Source: Trichopria drosophilae
Lineage: Eukaryota; Arthropoda; Insecta; Hymenoptera; Diapriidae
DNA length: 64,000 bases
Assembly: GCA_030407085.1 (NCBI GenBank)
Contig: CM059585.1
Span: forward strand, 691,001 to 755,000
Direction of reading: 5' to 3'
Shown here: positions 25,598 through 36,042 of the stretch, one piece after another
Layout of the letters: each line of letters begins with the position of its first letter
Position numbering within the stretch: position 1 is the stretch's first letter
Made by a program: the position numbers and the translations under genes
The notes under the pieces: generated by a model
The model's input: the letters and a program-made list of their open reading frames with translations, nothing else
The model's database searches: none
What the model was told of the DNA's origin: nothing

Positions 25598-25686
25598 CTA
25601 ATTTCTACTGAAACGTGGGATGTGGGCGAAGCTAACCTATATCAAATGCAAGGTTATGAAATCCTGTATAATGATAGCCATCTTAA
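25598..25686 (+). pseudogene. LINE-A ORF2, segment 2: endonuclease ETW strand
   Basis: Directly after the foldback element the frame resumes with ISTETWD, the catalytic-Glu motif of the endonuclease, then a GYEILYNDSHLN stretch up to TTAA (25683-25686), where piggyBac inserted. The segment is 89 bp including the duplicated target bases. Confidence 0.8.
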
Positions 25687-25934
25687 CCCTTTCCGGCATG
25701 GTGGCTACTAGACTAGCCACCTGAACCCAGTTGAAAATTTGAGTTTTGAAAGACAAAATAATGCATTTGCGCCCGGTTTTTTTTAAAATCCAATGTAAGT
25801 GGGAGTTGAGGAAGTGCTTAACATTGAATGAAAGTCAATATTTATTCAATATTATGATTTATAAACAAATAAACAATTGAAAATCGCCATTTTTATAGAA
25901 AAAATGCAGTCGCTGGCAAATATGCCATTGGACC

Positions 25935-26385
25935 GAGATGAAAGTGGGCACTCGGGGGTTTTTGAGGTCGCTGATTACGAATCTGAACTCAGATTTGGAA
26001 AATTCAAAATGGCGGATTCAATATGGCCGACCAAAAATGTAAAAAATTACGTAATTGAGATGAAACTGGGTACTCGGGGGTTTTTGAGGTCGCTGATTAC
26101 GAATCTGAACTCAGATTTTAAAAATTCAAAATGTCGGATTCAATATGGCCGACAAAAAATTTAAAAATCACCTGATCGAGATGAAACTAGGCTCTAGGGG
26201 GTTTTTGGTGTCGCTGATTACGAATTTGAACTCAGATTTTGAAAATTCAATATGGCGCATTCAATATGGCCGACAAAAATGTAAAAAATCACCTGATCGA
26301 GATGAAACTGGGATCTACGAGGTTTTTGGGGTCGCGGATTACGAATCAGAACTCAAAATGGTAGATTCATATGGCGCTTAAAAAT
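25935..26385 (+). repeat. piggyBac left subterminal array, four units
   Basis: Four forward units of about 115-118 bp each contain gaggtcgctgattacgaatc, a ctcagatttt segment, ttcaaaatggcggattcaat, and a cctgatcgagatgaaact segment that leads to the next unit. Divergence between units is low. The array lies between the left terminus and the transposase 3' end. Confidence 0.85.
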
Positions 26386-26459
26386 TAGAATATTACTGGA
26401 TTTTGTACTACGAACCGCGCTCAGTTGACTCCAGAGACACGAACGAGGACGTGGCGGTT

Positions 26460-26638
26460 ATTGTCTCCATATTTTTTTTTGTTTTTCATTTTATTGTTTT
26501 TTTTTTTGCTTTTTCTTTTTTTTTTTTCTTTTTTTTGGTTTTTTGAACTTTATTGTTTTTTTTTTGCTTTTTTGTTTTTGTTTCATTTTTTTCGCTTTTT
26601 TCATTTTATTGTTTTTTTTTGTTTTTTTGTCTAACTTA
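26460..26638. repeat. T-rich low-complexity tract
   Basis: About 180 bp of T-runs broken by ttc, ttg and cattt units lie just downstream of the minus-strand transposase. On that strand they read as an A-rich stretch. The tract generates a false phenylalanine-rich ORF. Confidence 0.85.
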
Positions 26639-26640
26639 TT

Positions 26641-28292
26641 CTAAAAAATTAAGCGTGATAACTGAAAAAAACAATTTTTATTCCCCTTTATGCAGAGTGG
26701 CATATTGCAAGCACTGCAATAAAATGTAGTTCTTCGAGGTTCAGATTTCGAACTGCACAGAGCGCAACGTCTGAGGGTATTTGAAACTAAGGGCATGTGA
26801 GCAGACTGAGTGCGCCTTTTTTCAGTAGGTACTTGAGGCTTTCTGGATATTTTAGCAACAGATTGTTCTTTGCATTTTCTACCTTTTTTTGTCGGAAAAC
26901 GAGCAGCAGCTAATTGATCAATCAAATGTAACCTGAAGTCTAATGATTCCATAGTATGTTCCACATATATTTGTTTATGAATAATGAAAGCATTTATTAT
27001 AGTTAAATCTATAAAATGCCAGAATATGCGTGCCACCATTTCTTTGACTTTCTATCAATTTTATAAGAGGATACAAGGTGGTCGGATCTATCAACATAAC
27101 CCATATTTTTATGATAATCCGAGCACATAACTGGGCAATTTATACCTTTAGCTGAACCATCTTTTTGTGTCCTTTTTGTTTCAGTAACTTCGCAAGGATC
27201 ATGATAGTTAGATAGAAAGAAAACAGCTTTTTTGTCCATCCATTTGATCCAATTAATTCCACTACCACAACTACGGTATTCATATTGCCCACGATCCATT
27301 TTTTTGTCAGGAAGCTCACTTTTCGGTAAACCTTTTCTGTTACTACGAACTGTTCCACAAGCGAAAATATTATCTTTTTTTAAATCTTTCATCAATTCAA
27401 GACCAGTGAAGTAATTGTCAAAGAATACATGATGATTTTTCCCCACTAAGTTACGTGTCAAATCTTTTACAACACGTGCACCTAATAGTTTTTCAGCACC
27501 TTCAGCTTTACCCGTATACATTTGAAACTCGCATGTGTATCGTGATGAGTATGCGCGCACCCAAAGTTTATATCCACGTTTTATGGGCTTGTTTGGCATG
27601 TACTGCTTCATACTACTACGGCCTTTGAATTTGATCATAGACTCGTCAACAGATTGATTTTCACTCGGGTTCCAGCAGCTTTTATAAGTTGCCGTTAGTT
27701 TATCTAATAACGGCCTAATCTTGTATAGTTTGTCGTAGTTATTAGCGCCTTTCTTTGGTTCCTGACTGTTGTCGGACAAGTTTAAATTGCTCAGGAAGAA
27801 ACCGAATCGATTTACCGTCATCAGTTTACTTACGTACGAATCATTCAATTTCGGATCTGTTGACCAACATTGACGATAAGAGGGATATTTTTTAACACCC
27901 ATCAAAATATTAATAGCAAAAAATATTAATAGTTCATCTTTGGTTATCGGTTTACATTTACTTTTTGTTTGCCGTACATATAGATTCGTTTGCTCAACAA
28001 TTAAATCTAATAGATCATTGGGAAATAAACATAAAAATATATCCAAAGATGTGGTTGCATTTTCTGGAATATTTGGACCGAATGGTTCAGCGAATGGAAA
28101 ATCATTTCTGGTTTTTCCATTCTTAGTCCACTTATCAATATCTGCAGAATCTGTAGAATTATTTTCATCAAAACATGCTGAATCGGAATCAATTTCAACA
28201 TCCAATTCATTTTCTGAATAATCTTCAACGTCAGAATCACATAACCCATCAATAGATTCACAATCACTAGGAATTTCAGCGATTTCAACCAT
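26641..28292 (-). pseudogene. piggyBac transposase, one frameshift
   Basis: The enzyme would excise and insert the element at TTAA. The main frame runs from ATG at 28292 down to 27009 (427 codons). It begins with an acidic stretch and contains the DDE_Tnp_1_7 core with conserved acidic residues in VDESMIKFKG, HVFFDNYFTG and NMGYVDRSDHL. After KKWWH the frame breaks near 27025. The next frame (27039-26641) supplies RIFWHFIDL and the usual C-terminal cysteine-rich zinc domain (CALC, YCSAC and a final Cys). One lost base explains the break, and the intact length would be about 550 residues, normal for the family. Apart from this lesion no stop codons are seen. The gene may still be a recent source for the TTAA MITEs in the window. 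Confidence 0.92.
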
Positions 28293-28320
28293 ACTTGAAA
28301 AATGTATTACAAGTTCGTCT

Positions 28321-28340
28321 TTTTATATATATATAAAGGT
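28321..28340 (-). promoter_or_regulatory. Putative TATA box of the piggyBac transposase
   Basis: The string ttttatatatatataaaggt lies about 30-50 bp upstream of the minus-strand ATG at 28292. This is a plausible TATA element by position and sequence only. Confidence 0.4.
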
Positions 28341-28635
28341 ATAAAATAGAATTAATAATACTAATAAGAAGGTGGAGAATTATGCGATGAACGTAAAGAA
28401 AGAACGGAAAAGTTCCTATTTACTATTCCGATAGCCCGCCACGTGATTTCTAAGACGGAATAAAACGTAATTTGCACTCAAAAATCGGGAAGATCGAGCT
28501 GGCCGAGACGGCGCTACTTATATTTCGCTCGACACATTTTGCTTGCAAGAAACGAAATCCGGAGTACAGGTAATGTCAGTTGGGAAATCATACACGCACT
28601 GCAGAGTTCCATTATTCATAGAATGTGGTACATAA

Positions 28636-29446
28636 ATGTTTTTGGGGTCGCTGATTACGAATCTGTACTCAGATTTTAAAAATCCAATATGTCGGATTCA
28701 ATATGGCCGACAAAAAATTTAAAAAATTACGTAATTGAGATGAAACTGGGTACTCGGGGGTTTTTGAGGTCGCTGATTACGAATCTGAACTCAGATTTCG
28801 AAAATTCAAAATGGCGGATTCAATATGGCCGACCAAAAATGTAAAAAATTACGTAATTGAGATGAAACTGGGTACTCGGGGGTTTTTGAGGTCGCTGATT
28901 ACGAATCTGAACTCAGATTTTGAAAATTCAAAATGTCGGATTCAATATGGCCGACAAAAAATTTAAAAATCACCTGATCGAGATGAAACTAGGCTCTAGG
29001 GGGTTTTCGGGGTCGCTGATTACAAATATGAACTCAGATTCGTAATCGGCAACCCCTAAAACCCCCGAGTACTTAGTTTCCTCTCGATCAGGTAATTTTT
29101 TACATTTTTGATCGGCCATATGGAATCCGCCATATTGAATTTTTAAAATGTAAGTTCAGATTCGTAATCAGCGACCCCAAAAACCCCCGAATACCCAGCT
29201 TCATCTCAATCAGGTTATTTTTTACATTTTTGGCGGCCATCTTGAACCCGCCATTTTGAATTTTCAAAATCTGAGTGAAAATTTGTAATCAGCGATCCCA
29301 AAAACCCCCGAATACCCAGCTTCATCTCAATCAGGTTATTTTTTACATTTTTGGCGGTCATCTTGAATCCGCCATTTTGAATTTTCAAAATCTGAGTGCA
29401 GATTCGTAATCACCGACCCCAAAAACCCCCGAGTACCCAGTTTCAT
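28636..29446. repeat. piggyBac right subterminal arrays, forward then inverted
   Basis: About three and a half forward units (28636-29035) of the same repeat as in 25935-26385 are followed by three reverse units (29036-29446), which read gattcgtaatcagcgacccc and a tccgccattttgaatttt segment. The change of direction at about 29036 makes a large internal palindrome next to the right terminus. Confidence 0.85.
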
Positions 29447-29484
29447 GAAAAATGGTTCATCAGAAAAATGTGTGCCGGAAAGGG

Positions 29485-30464
29485 TTAACCAAAATGATGG
29501 CGTAATAGCTTATATTAGAAACACTCTTAACTACACCTATGAGATTATTCAGATAGAAATATTAAAAGTTATTAAAATACAACTAACTGGACTAGAAGAA
29601 AATCGTAAGCTCTGTATACTCTCCATGTACAAACTCCACGATACAAATCCAAAAACGTTTATTAATGACTTCCAGGACTATATTGAAAGCTTAGCAATGA
29701 GAGATGTAATTCTAGTCGGTGATATAAACATCGATATACTATCATACATAGAAGAAATTGAGTGTTACAAGAATATGCTCTATACCTTAGGATTTATATC
29801 AAGCATAAATAATATCACAAGACCTAAGGACTCAAATGGAACATGTCTTGACCATATTTCTATTAGAAGTAAATTTCAATTAGACATATTCACTTCAGGT
29901 ACCCTCAAGGTGGACGTGACCGATCATTACCTTGTGATACTGGTATTGAATAACTTCAGATACCTTGGGAAAGATCAACCTGAGCTTATTGAGGAATCCC
30001 ACCAAATAAGTAAGACTTTACTGCAGAAAGCATTACGTAAAGAATTATGGAAGGCTGTGTATGAAGCGACGGATCCAGACCTAGCAACAGATGTATTTAT
30101 CGAAAAACTGTCTGATCATATACAACTAGCATCTAAAGAAAGCAGAAAGACGAAACCTATCTTAAATAAAAAACCATGGATATCAAGCAAGCTTGTAGAA
30201 CATATAAAGTTTCGAGATAAAATGTACCTACAGTGGACGCAGTCTATCAACGTACATCGGCCTAAGGAGATGAAAGAGTTAAAGCGTAAATACAAATTGC
30301 ACAGAAACGAACTTATTACACGTATTAGAAATGCTAAATTACATTATCTAACCAGCCGCATAACACACGTAAGTAAAGACCCCAAACAATTATGGAGGGT
30401 TATTAGTGAAAATATTAGTGACCTAAAAAAAGGTGGAAAATAGATTCAATAATATGTAACAAAT
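29485..30464 (+). pseudogene. LINE-A ORF2, segment 3: rest of endonuclease and linker
   Basis: The frame resumes right after TTAA with NDGVIAYIR. Catalytic and conserved endonuclease residues follow: VGDINID (29715-29735), a TR pair, CLDHI, and DVTDHY with the catalytic His at 29925-29927. The linker towards RT has KPWISSKLVEHIKFRDK and LWRVISENI. Two in-frame stops occur near 30440-30450. The end (30458-30464, aacaaat) is the duplicated target of the next insertion. An ATG further upstream (29445) lies in piggyBac and is not a real start. Confidence 0.8.
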
Positions 30465-31560
30465 TGAGGTTTTATATATTTTTATTATTTCTTATTATGT
30501 TTTTTTCATCACTGCATGGTCTCATAAATATTAACACATATACATCCACTAATTTATTAACGCATTTACGATGTTCGCTTGTCAATATATCACTCACATA
30601 CTTCGCAAAAAAAACGCTAGGACAAAATTTTTTTAACGACACACTTCACGATATAAATTACGTGGATAAAAACATTAATGGTCAAAACGAGATAAATACG
30701 CGAATAAGATCATGTGAGTCAGAAAACGAAATAATTTACGCGGCTAAAATTCTATTAGTCATAAAAACGAACTTATTTTCCTCGTCGTCGTGGTATTTGA
30801 ATCCTCCTTCTTCCGTCGTCTTAGAGTCTGGGGCCCCAGGTATGCTTGAGCAGGCTCTGGTGGATTCCGTCGATGGCTGTCGCTCGATCGTGGATCGAAG
30901 TCGGCGATGGAGAGGCGAGCAAACTTCCTCCTTGGCGCCTAGTTCGGAATCCGCCGCTTCGTCGTTCCGGACCTTCGACGACCTCGAGGGGGGAAGATTT
31001 GCGGCAGATTAATTGTCCGATACAGATGATAAAAATAAAGGCATTTGAAGTCGCTCACCTAGGATTTTGACCTGTGTCCAGGCACAGGATCTAAGTCCTC
31101 TTGTCCTTCGTCGATACCCTGGATCCTGGTTATGGCTGCCGACCTCGAGTTGACGTGCCGGATCATCAGGAATCAGGAAGAAAGAGAGAGAGTTCCACCG
31201 TGGAACTCGCTTTTATACCCCGTGGAACTCCAATTGCAACGACTGCATCAACTTTTACTTGGAACGGGACGGGAACTGTCAATCATTTAAATGTCATTTG
31301 TGCATTTGAATTGACAGCCCGCCCCGTTCATTCGAATTTCCCGCGGCGCTCCTTCTCTGCAGCAAACGTTGGTGCGCGGCGGCCGTTCTCGTTTCTGCGC
31401 GGCGGTCGGAATTCGGATCAGGTTAGTTTCACATAATGGCGGCATACAGTGGTCACCGGTCGCGCACGTGTTATTATTTATTCGCGGCAGTTTCCTTCTC
31501 TCCCTGCCTTCTCTCCTTACACTTTTTTTATCTATATACGATCGTCGCATTACAAATAGG
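30465..31560 (-). mobile_element. Unidentified 1.1-kb insertion, possibly a reverse solo LTR
   Basis: The segment is flanked by aacaaat on both sides (30458-30464 and 31561-31567) and interrupts LINE-A between the linker and the RT. The left 300 bp are AT-rich; the remainder is clearly GC-richer. On the minus strand a TATA-like ggtataaaag (31219-31210) sits beside a perfect palindrome, gagttccaccgtggaactc (31190-31208). Read on the minus strand with a 5-bp duplication ATTTG, it would end ...CCTCA and begin TTCC, so it could be a solo LTR whose first TG has mutated. I see no coding capacity and no terminal inverted repeats. Confidence 0.55.
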
Positions 31561-31567
31561 AACAAAT

Positions 31568-32304
31568 GCGGTCAAAGTTAACAGTGAACAAATTGTTGCA
31601 GATACATTTAATAAGTTCTCTTCAGCCCTAGGAAGCAATTTAGCGGCCAAATTCAAAACTCAGTTTTCAAACCCGGTAGTTACTAGGAAGATGCGTGGTA
31701 TTATTTGAAGTAACAAATGTGGAAGAAGAGAGATGTCTATTGGTTCCGGGACATGATCAAATTATCCCATATATTTACAAAAATTGTTAGCCACCCCTAT
31801 CGCTTACATCATAAATCTCTGCTTCAAAAACAAAAAATGCCCCAATCACTTAAAATGCTCAGTTGTTATTCCAGTATTTAATGCAGGCAATAAAATGAAT
31901 GTTGAGAATTACACGCCAATCTCGCATTTATCAACTTGTTTAAAAAATAGGATATATTCATTTTTAGAATCTCGCAAATTCCTACATACAAACCAATACG
32001 GGTTTAGAAAGGGACGGTCACCCGATATTGCAAAGATGATCCAAAAGGCTTATTTGTCATTGGCACTCCTTGTTTAGCAATATTTGTAAATCTTGCAAAA
32101 GCATTTGATACATTATACCATAAAATTTTAATTGCAAAAATGGAAAACTGCGGAATGAGAGGAGATGTTATGAAATTATTATCTAGCTACTTGAGTGTAG
32201 GATCACAATTTGTAAAAATTGGAACCCATTTCAGCAACTACGAGAAAATTACCCATGGGCTACCACAAGGGTCGATTCTAGGACCGCTCCTTTTTTTAAT
32301 ATAC
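31568..32304 (+). pseudogene. LINE-A ORF2, segment 4: N-terminal half of reverse transcriptase
   Basis: The frame continues with NSEQIVADTFNKF. After several stops and shifts (31708, 31740-31790, 32077) it gives RT blocks: SVVIPVFNAG with a degenerate N-YTPIS, NQYGFRKGRS, LAKAFDTLYHKIL, and HGLPQGSILGPLLFLIY (32254-32304). LINE-B interrupts exactly before the catalytic FADD block, which reappears at 37729. Decayed. Confidence 0.8.
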
Positions 32305-32802
32305 AGGGTGATTCTCCATTAAATGACTTCCGGTTAACAGTAGATTCTGTGATAAATTCTAAGAACTTTTTTCCTTTGAAAAAAATTTGTGCGATGTGTA
32401 GTTTTCAAATTATTTAGCATTAAAGTCAGCCAATAGGAACAGGAGTTGCTTGATTGTCGCGACGATTTCGATGTTCGCTGACAATGCAATCGTTTATCGT
32501 TTGAATCGGTGAGTGACTGACACCTATTTCGTGCGCTCCGTTATTATTTAAATTTTCTAATTGTTTTTCTGTTTGCCCGAGTGCTACTTTTTTAGAGGAA
32601 TTACTGTGGTATCGACTCTGTTCGGCCTGCAAATTTTGGAGGTGCAATATTATCATAGAGTCGATAAGTGCAGAAAATAAAAATTGGTTTTGGATTGGCA
32701 ACGTGTCGAAGAAACATAAAGTCCCGTGAACTGTACAATGACACTCATTCCAGTGAATATCGAAGTGCGAAATTTGAATGGAGTATATACCACAACTTCC
32801 GA

Positions 32803-33830
32803 ATGTCTGACGCTATCTGCTATCACTGTAAATTGACCATCAAGAGAAAGAAGCTTGTCTGTGATAGGTGTCAAAGTATATTTCATCCCGGTTGTGCTAG
32901 AGTATACACTCGATCTAAAAGCACAAAACGTCCATCAGATTGCTGCGTTCGCACATTTTCGTCCTATTTGGCAACGGGGGAATTTGACGATTCGGACGGA
33001 GAGCTGCTGTCTACCCCTTCTCTGGAATCATCTTCTTCCTTGTACGTAGATCAAGTATTTACAAACATGTCAGGTACTACGCCTACTATTAGTGCCATCC
33101 CCACCGTACCTGGCCAACAATCAACCGAAGTACTTGCCCCTCTCCCGTCTGACTGGCAAAATCTTTCTGCGGCGGAACAATCCGGACTAATATTTCGACA
33201 CATACTCACTAATGGGCAGAAACTCGACATATTAAATCAAACTGTCGCGCGACACAGTACACTACTCGAGCAACACTCGAATGACATATGCCGTCTAAAT
33301 AGTAATTTTCAAGCTTTGCAAAGTGCTGTTTTAGCTTCGGAAAATTTTGAGATCTTGGTTACAGGTGTCCCAGCAGCAGTTGATACTCCATATCTCGATG
33401 TTATGAAACGTATTCTGAACAAGCTAAATCTTTCACACCTAGAAACTGACATTCTCTCGACTCGGGAATTTATCGTACCGAAACGTCAGGCCCCTAATGC
33501 CACCCCACTCTTTCTCAGTCTCGTCTGTATACTGCTTTCATTGTGCGATTTAAATCCCAAGGAATTCGTGATTTTATAATTGAAACTAAGCGAAAATTCG
33601 GTACAATCACATCCGCTGATATATTTCCTGGGACAGGAGCCTCCTCAATTTATGTAAACGAAAGTCTACCGCGTCATATTTATGTCCTGCTGCGTAAAAC
33701 CAAAGCAATAGCGAAGAATTTGAACTATAAATACGTCTGGCATCGTGCCGGAAAAATTTTAGTACGCAAAATCGATGGTGGCGAGATTATATGTATTGAA
33801 TCCGAGAATGATCTTGTCAAATTAACTTGA
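32803..33830 (+). pseudogene. LINE-B ORF1: PHD zinc finger and FP25K-like domain
   Basis: The start is the ATG at 32803 (MSDAICYHC); no ATG lies upstream in this frame within the element. The first 50 residues form a C4HC3 PHD-like finger (CYHC, CDRC, FHPGC, then a Cys pair). A low-complexity Ser/Thr/Pro linker and a coiled-coil-like HSTLLEQHSNDICRLN segment follow. The C-terminal domain (SADIFPG, IYVNESLPRHIY, YKYVW and RKIDGG) resembles the FP25K-type domain of LINE ORF1s. A one-base frameshift at about 33500-33530 separates the two halves. The ORF ends at TGA 33828-33830, in the same frame as ORF2. It would act as an RNA-binding chaperone of the retrotransposon particle. Confidence 0.75.
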
Positions 33831-35219
33831 CTACCATTGCCTAGTATACGTTCAGGCGCTGCAGTTTTACCCTGTTCTTTGCGTGTTGTGCATGCCAATG
33901 TTAATTCATTGCTTGGTCATATTGATGATGTTAAATCACTCCAGATAGCATTAAATTTTGATATTCTTGGTGTTACTGAAACTTGGGCTAACTCGAATAT
34001 TTCGTCCACATTGTTAAATATTCCTGGCTACAGCATCATTCGTAATGATCGAAATCTGGTTCATTCTAATGGTCAGTTGGTTAGAGGTGACGGAGTAGCG
34101 TGCTATGTTCGAGAAACCTTTCGTTGCACTATAATCGAAACCCCACAAGTTGAAGATATTAACGATCTGGAATTTATAATTGTTGATGTTAAGCTGTCTG
34201 AAAAATCTGATGTGTTGGTTATTGTAATATATCGCCGTCCTGAAGGTCATGTTTTGAATAAATTTGTAGAGAAATTTCGTAGTGTTATACATCTTTATAA
34301 AAACTTTATTATAATGGGTGATCTCAACTATAATCTACTAAATCACACAAAATCCAGAAATTTACAATCATTTATAGATGAATATTCACTTTATTTGGTT
34401 CCGCATGGTGCTACACATCATGATGGAACAGGCGCTCAATCGCAAATTGATGTGATGTTAATCGATTCGTCTGATAAACGGCTACACCATGAAAAATCTG
34501 ATGTACCATTCATCGCGGGGCACGATTTCATTTTAGTCGATTACAAAATTACAGTTACTAAGCCGAGCCCTAAGACAATCAAATTTCGTGATTTTAGTTG
34601 CACATCTCCGGAAGCTCTAAATAAAATTCTACTTGGAAAACTTAGTAAACATGATTTTGGATGTAGCGATATCGAGAATGATGTAAATTTTTTATACTGT
34701 TGTATATTTAGTACTCTTGACCAGTGCGCGCCTTATCGAAATAGGGAAGTGTCAAAGCGTTCCATACCCTGGTTAACAACGGATCTAAAAAATAAGATTA
34801 AGATGAGAAATAATGTATATAAACGCGCCCGCCGATATAATAGTTTTGTCTTACTTCAGGAATACAAATGCCTGCGTAAAAGCCTCCGAGCTGAATTCAA
34901 ATTGGCAAGGGAAAAATATTTTCCTAGCACGATAAATAATGCTACCAACCCATATAAAATATGGTCTGCATTAAAAACTAGTGGATTCACGAATTCCAAA
35001 GAAAATTCTCCGCTGCTTCATTTTACTCCATCTGAGCTTAACACATACTACTCTTCCGTCGCCAGCAAACATCCCCCGTGCACCCTGGATAATTTGAATC
35101 AAATCCTATCAACACCCACAGTATATAAATATCCCCCATTCTCTTTCAACTCTTTAGACAATATGCAAGTATATCAAGCTCTAAATTCATTTTTCGTAAA
35201 ATCTCGTGGCCGAAGTCCT
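33831..35219 (+). pseudogene. LINE-B ORF2, part 1: endonuclease and linker
   Basis: The frame is open without a break from the codon after the ORF1 TGA. Endonuclease motifs are VVHANVNSL, LGVTETW, IVIYRRPE, IMGDLNYNL, a Q-IDVMLI block and AGHDFILV (His of the D-H pair). The linker contains RSIPWLTTDLKNKIKMRNN and KYFPSTINNATNPYKIW. No ATG precedes the EN core; the first in-frame Met is at IIMGDLN. Translation therefore needs readthrough, reinitiation or a non-AUG start. The frame is cut at KSRGRSP by the solo LTR (GTCCT at 35215-35219). Confidence 0.85.
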
Positions 35220-36037
35220 TGTTCGGTAGGAGGGTTTATAATTCCTGACCGTAGTTTCGAATAATAAGACAAATATATTGTTTTTTAAAGTATTTAATTT
35301 TCTTTGCCGCTTGCTACAAGAATATCACACAATACATACATACTTCGTATCCACGGCAGCGTCATACATTAGTGTAACGAGTTGAAAAGGGGTGGTGGAA
35401 ACTCTTTGCCCCCAGGACTGTTTGCCCATTGTGATGGGTGTCCTTCGTCGCAAGCATGATCAAAGGGGGTTTCCATAATTAGTTATTTTACCCAGATTTG
35501 AGGTGGAAACTCTTTGCCCCCAGGACTGTTTGCCCATTGTGATGGGTGTCCTTCGTTACGCATGATCAAAGAGGGGGTTTCCATAATCAATTATTTAGAT
35601 CTAGACCTCAAATCTATACTGTAATATTGAATGATATTTTGTGACTTTATTTGGGTTTAAGTCCCATAGATGTACATAGATATGCACAGATAAACACACA
35701 GACACACACACACGCACACGCGAACGCGAATACACGTGGTCTATGTGATGCCATGGATTCTCTGCCACCGTGGCTTAAGAGCTATATAAAACTAAATGAG
35801 CAAACTCACCGTTGGATGATGCTGGTCACTCTTCGGAAATATCGTTCTCCAACGAATTTAATTCACCAAATGGCTGGCACACAATACACACTGACCATAA
35901 TGTCATTCCCCTTTATAGGAGTCCCGAATGGTAGGCGGAAAGGGAAGGTTCGCTAAATCATTCGATCCATCAAAGGCCAACCCTCAGTCTCCTTTTCAAC
36001 CAACCGTTCCCACTCTACCATCGTATTCTACGAAACA
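35220..36037. mobile_element. Solo LTR, 818 bp, 5-bp target duplication
   Basis: It starts TGTTCGGTAGG and ends CTACGAAACA, the TG...CA of an LTR. It is flanked by GTCCT at 35215-35219 and 36038-36042. It holds two direct copies of a unit of about 93 bp (35394-35486 and 35502-35595), each with ggtggaaactctttgcccc and gtgatgggtgtccttcg. A TATA box, tatataaaac, lies at 35783-35792, suggesting plus-strand transcription. There is no gag-pol, so the internal part was lost by LTR-LTR recombination. The family (Gypsy or Bel-Pao) is not determined. It is younger than LINE-B. Confidence 0.88.
35783..35792 (+). promoter_or_regulatory. TATA box of the solo LTR
   Basis: tatataaaac lies inside the LTR, about 245 bp before its 3' end, a usual position for a U3 promoter. 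No polyadenylation signal AATAAA is obvious downstream. Confidence 0.45.
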
Positions 36038-36042
36038 GTCCT

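Larger units (their letters stand above)
25687..29484 (-). mobile_element. piggyBac transposon, 3.8 kb, TTAA target duplication
   Basis: TTAA lies on both sides (25683-25686 and 29485-29488). The termini are inverted repeats of about 12 bp: ccctttccggcatgg at the left and ccctttccggcacac when the right end is reverse-complemented. Next to the left end is a small perfect palindrome, ggtggcta/tagccacc (25702-25724). The element carries a minus-strand transposase (26641-28292), arrays of a repeat of about 115 bp on both sides, and a T-rich tract. It is inserted in the LINE-A endonuclease and is therefore younger than LINE-A. The single frameshift in the transposase suggests a fairly recent insertion. 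Confidence 0.93.

Noticed and set aside
26425..26634. Phe-rich ORF downstream of the piggyBac transposase
   Set aside because: It is a translation of a T-rich low-complexity tract.
29445..29484. ATG at 29445 as the start of the LINE-A ORF
   Set aside because: It lies inside the piggyBac right terminus; LINE-A sequence begins only after TTAA at 29485.
30464..31012. 182-codon ORF starting in the 1.1-kb insertion
   Set aside because: It crosses the insertion from an AT-rich to a GC-rich part with no domain and abrupt composition change; it looks like chance.
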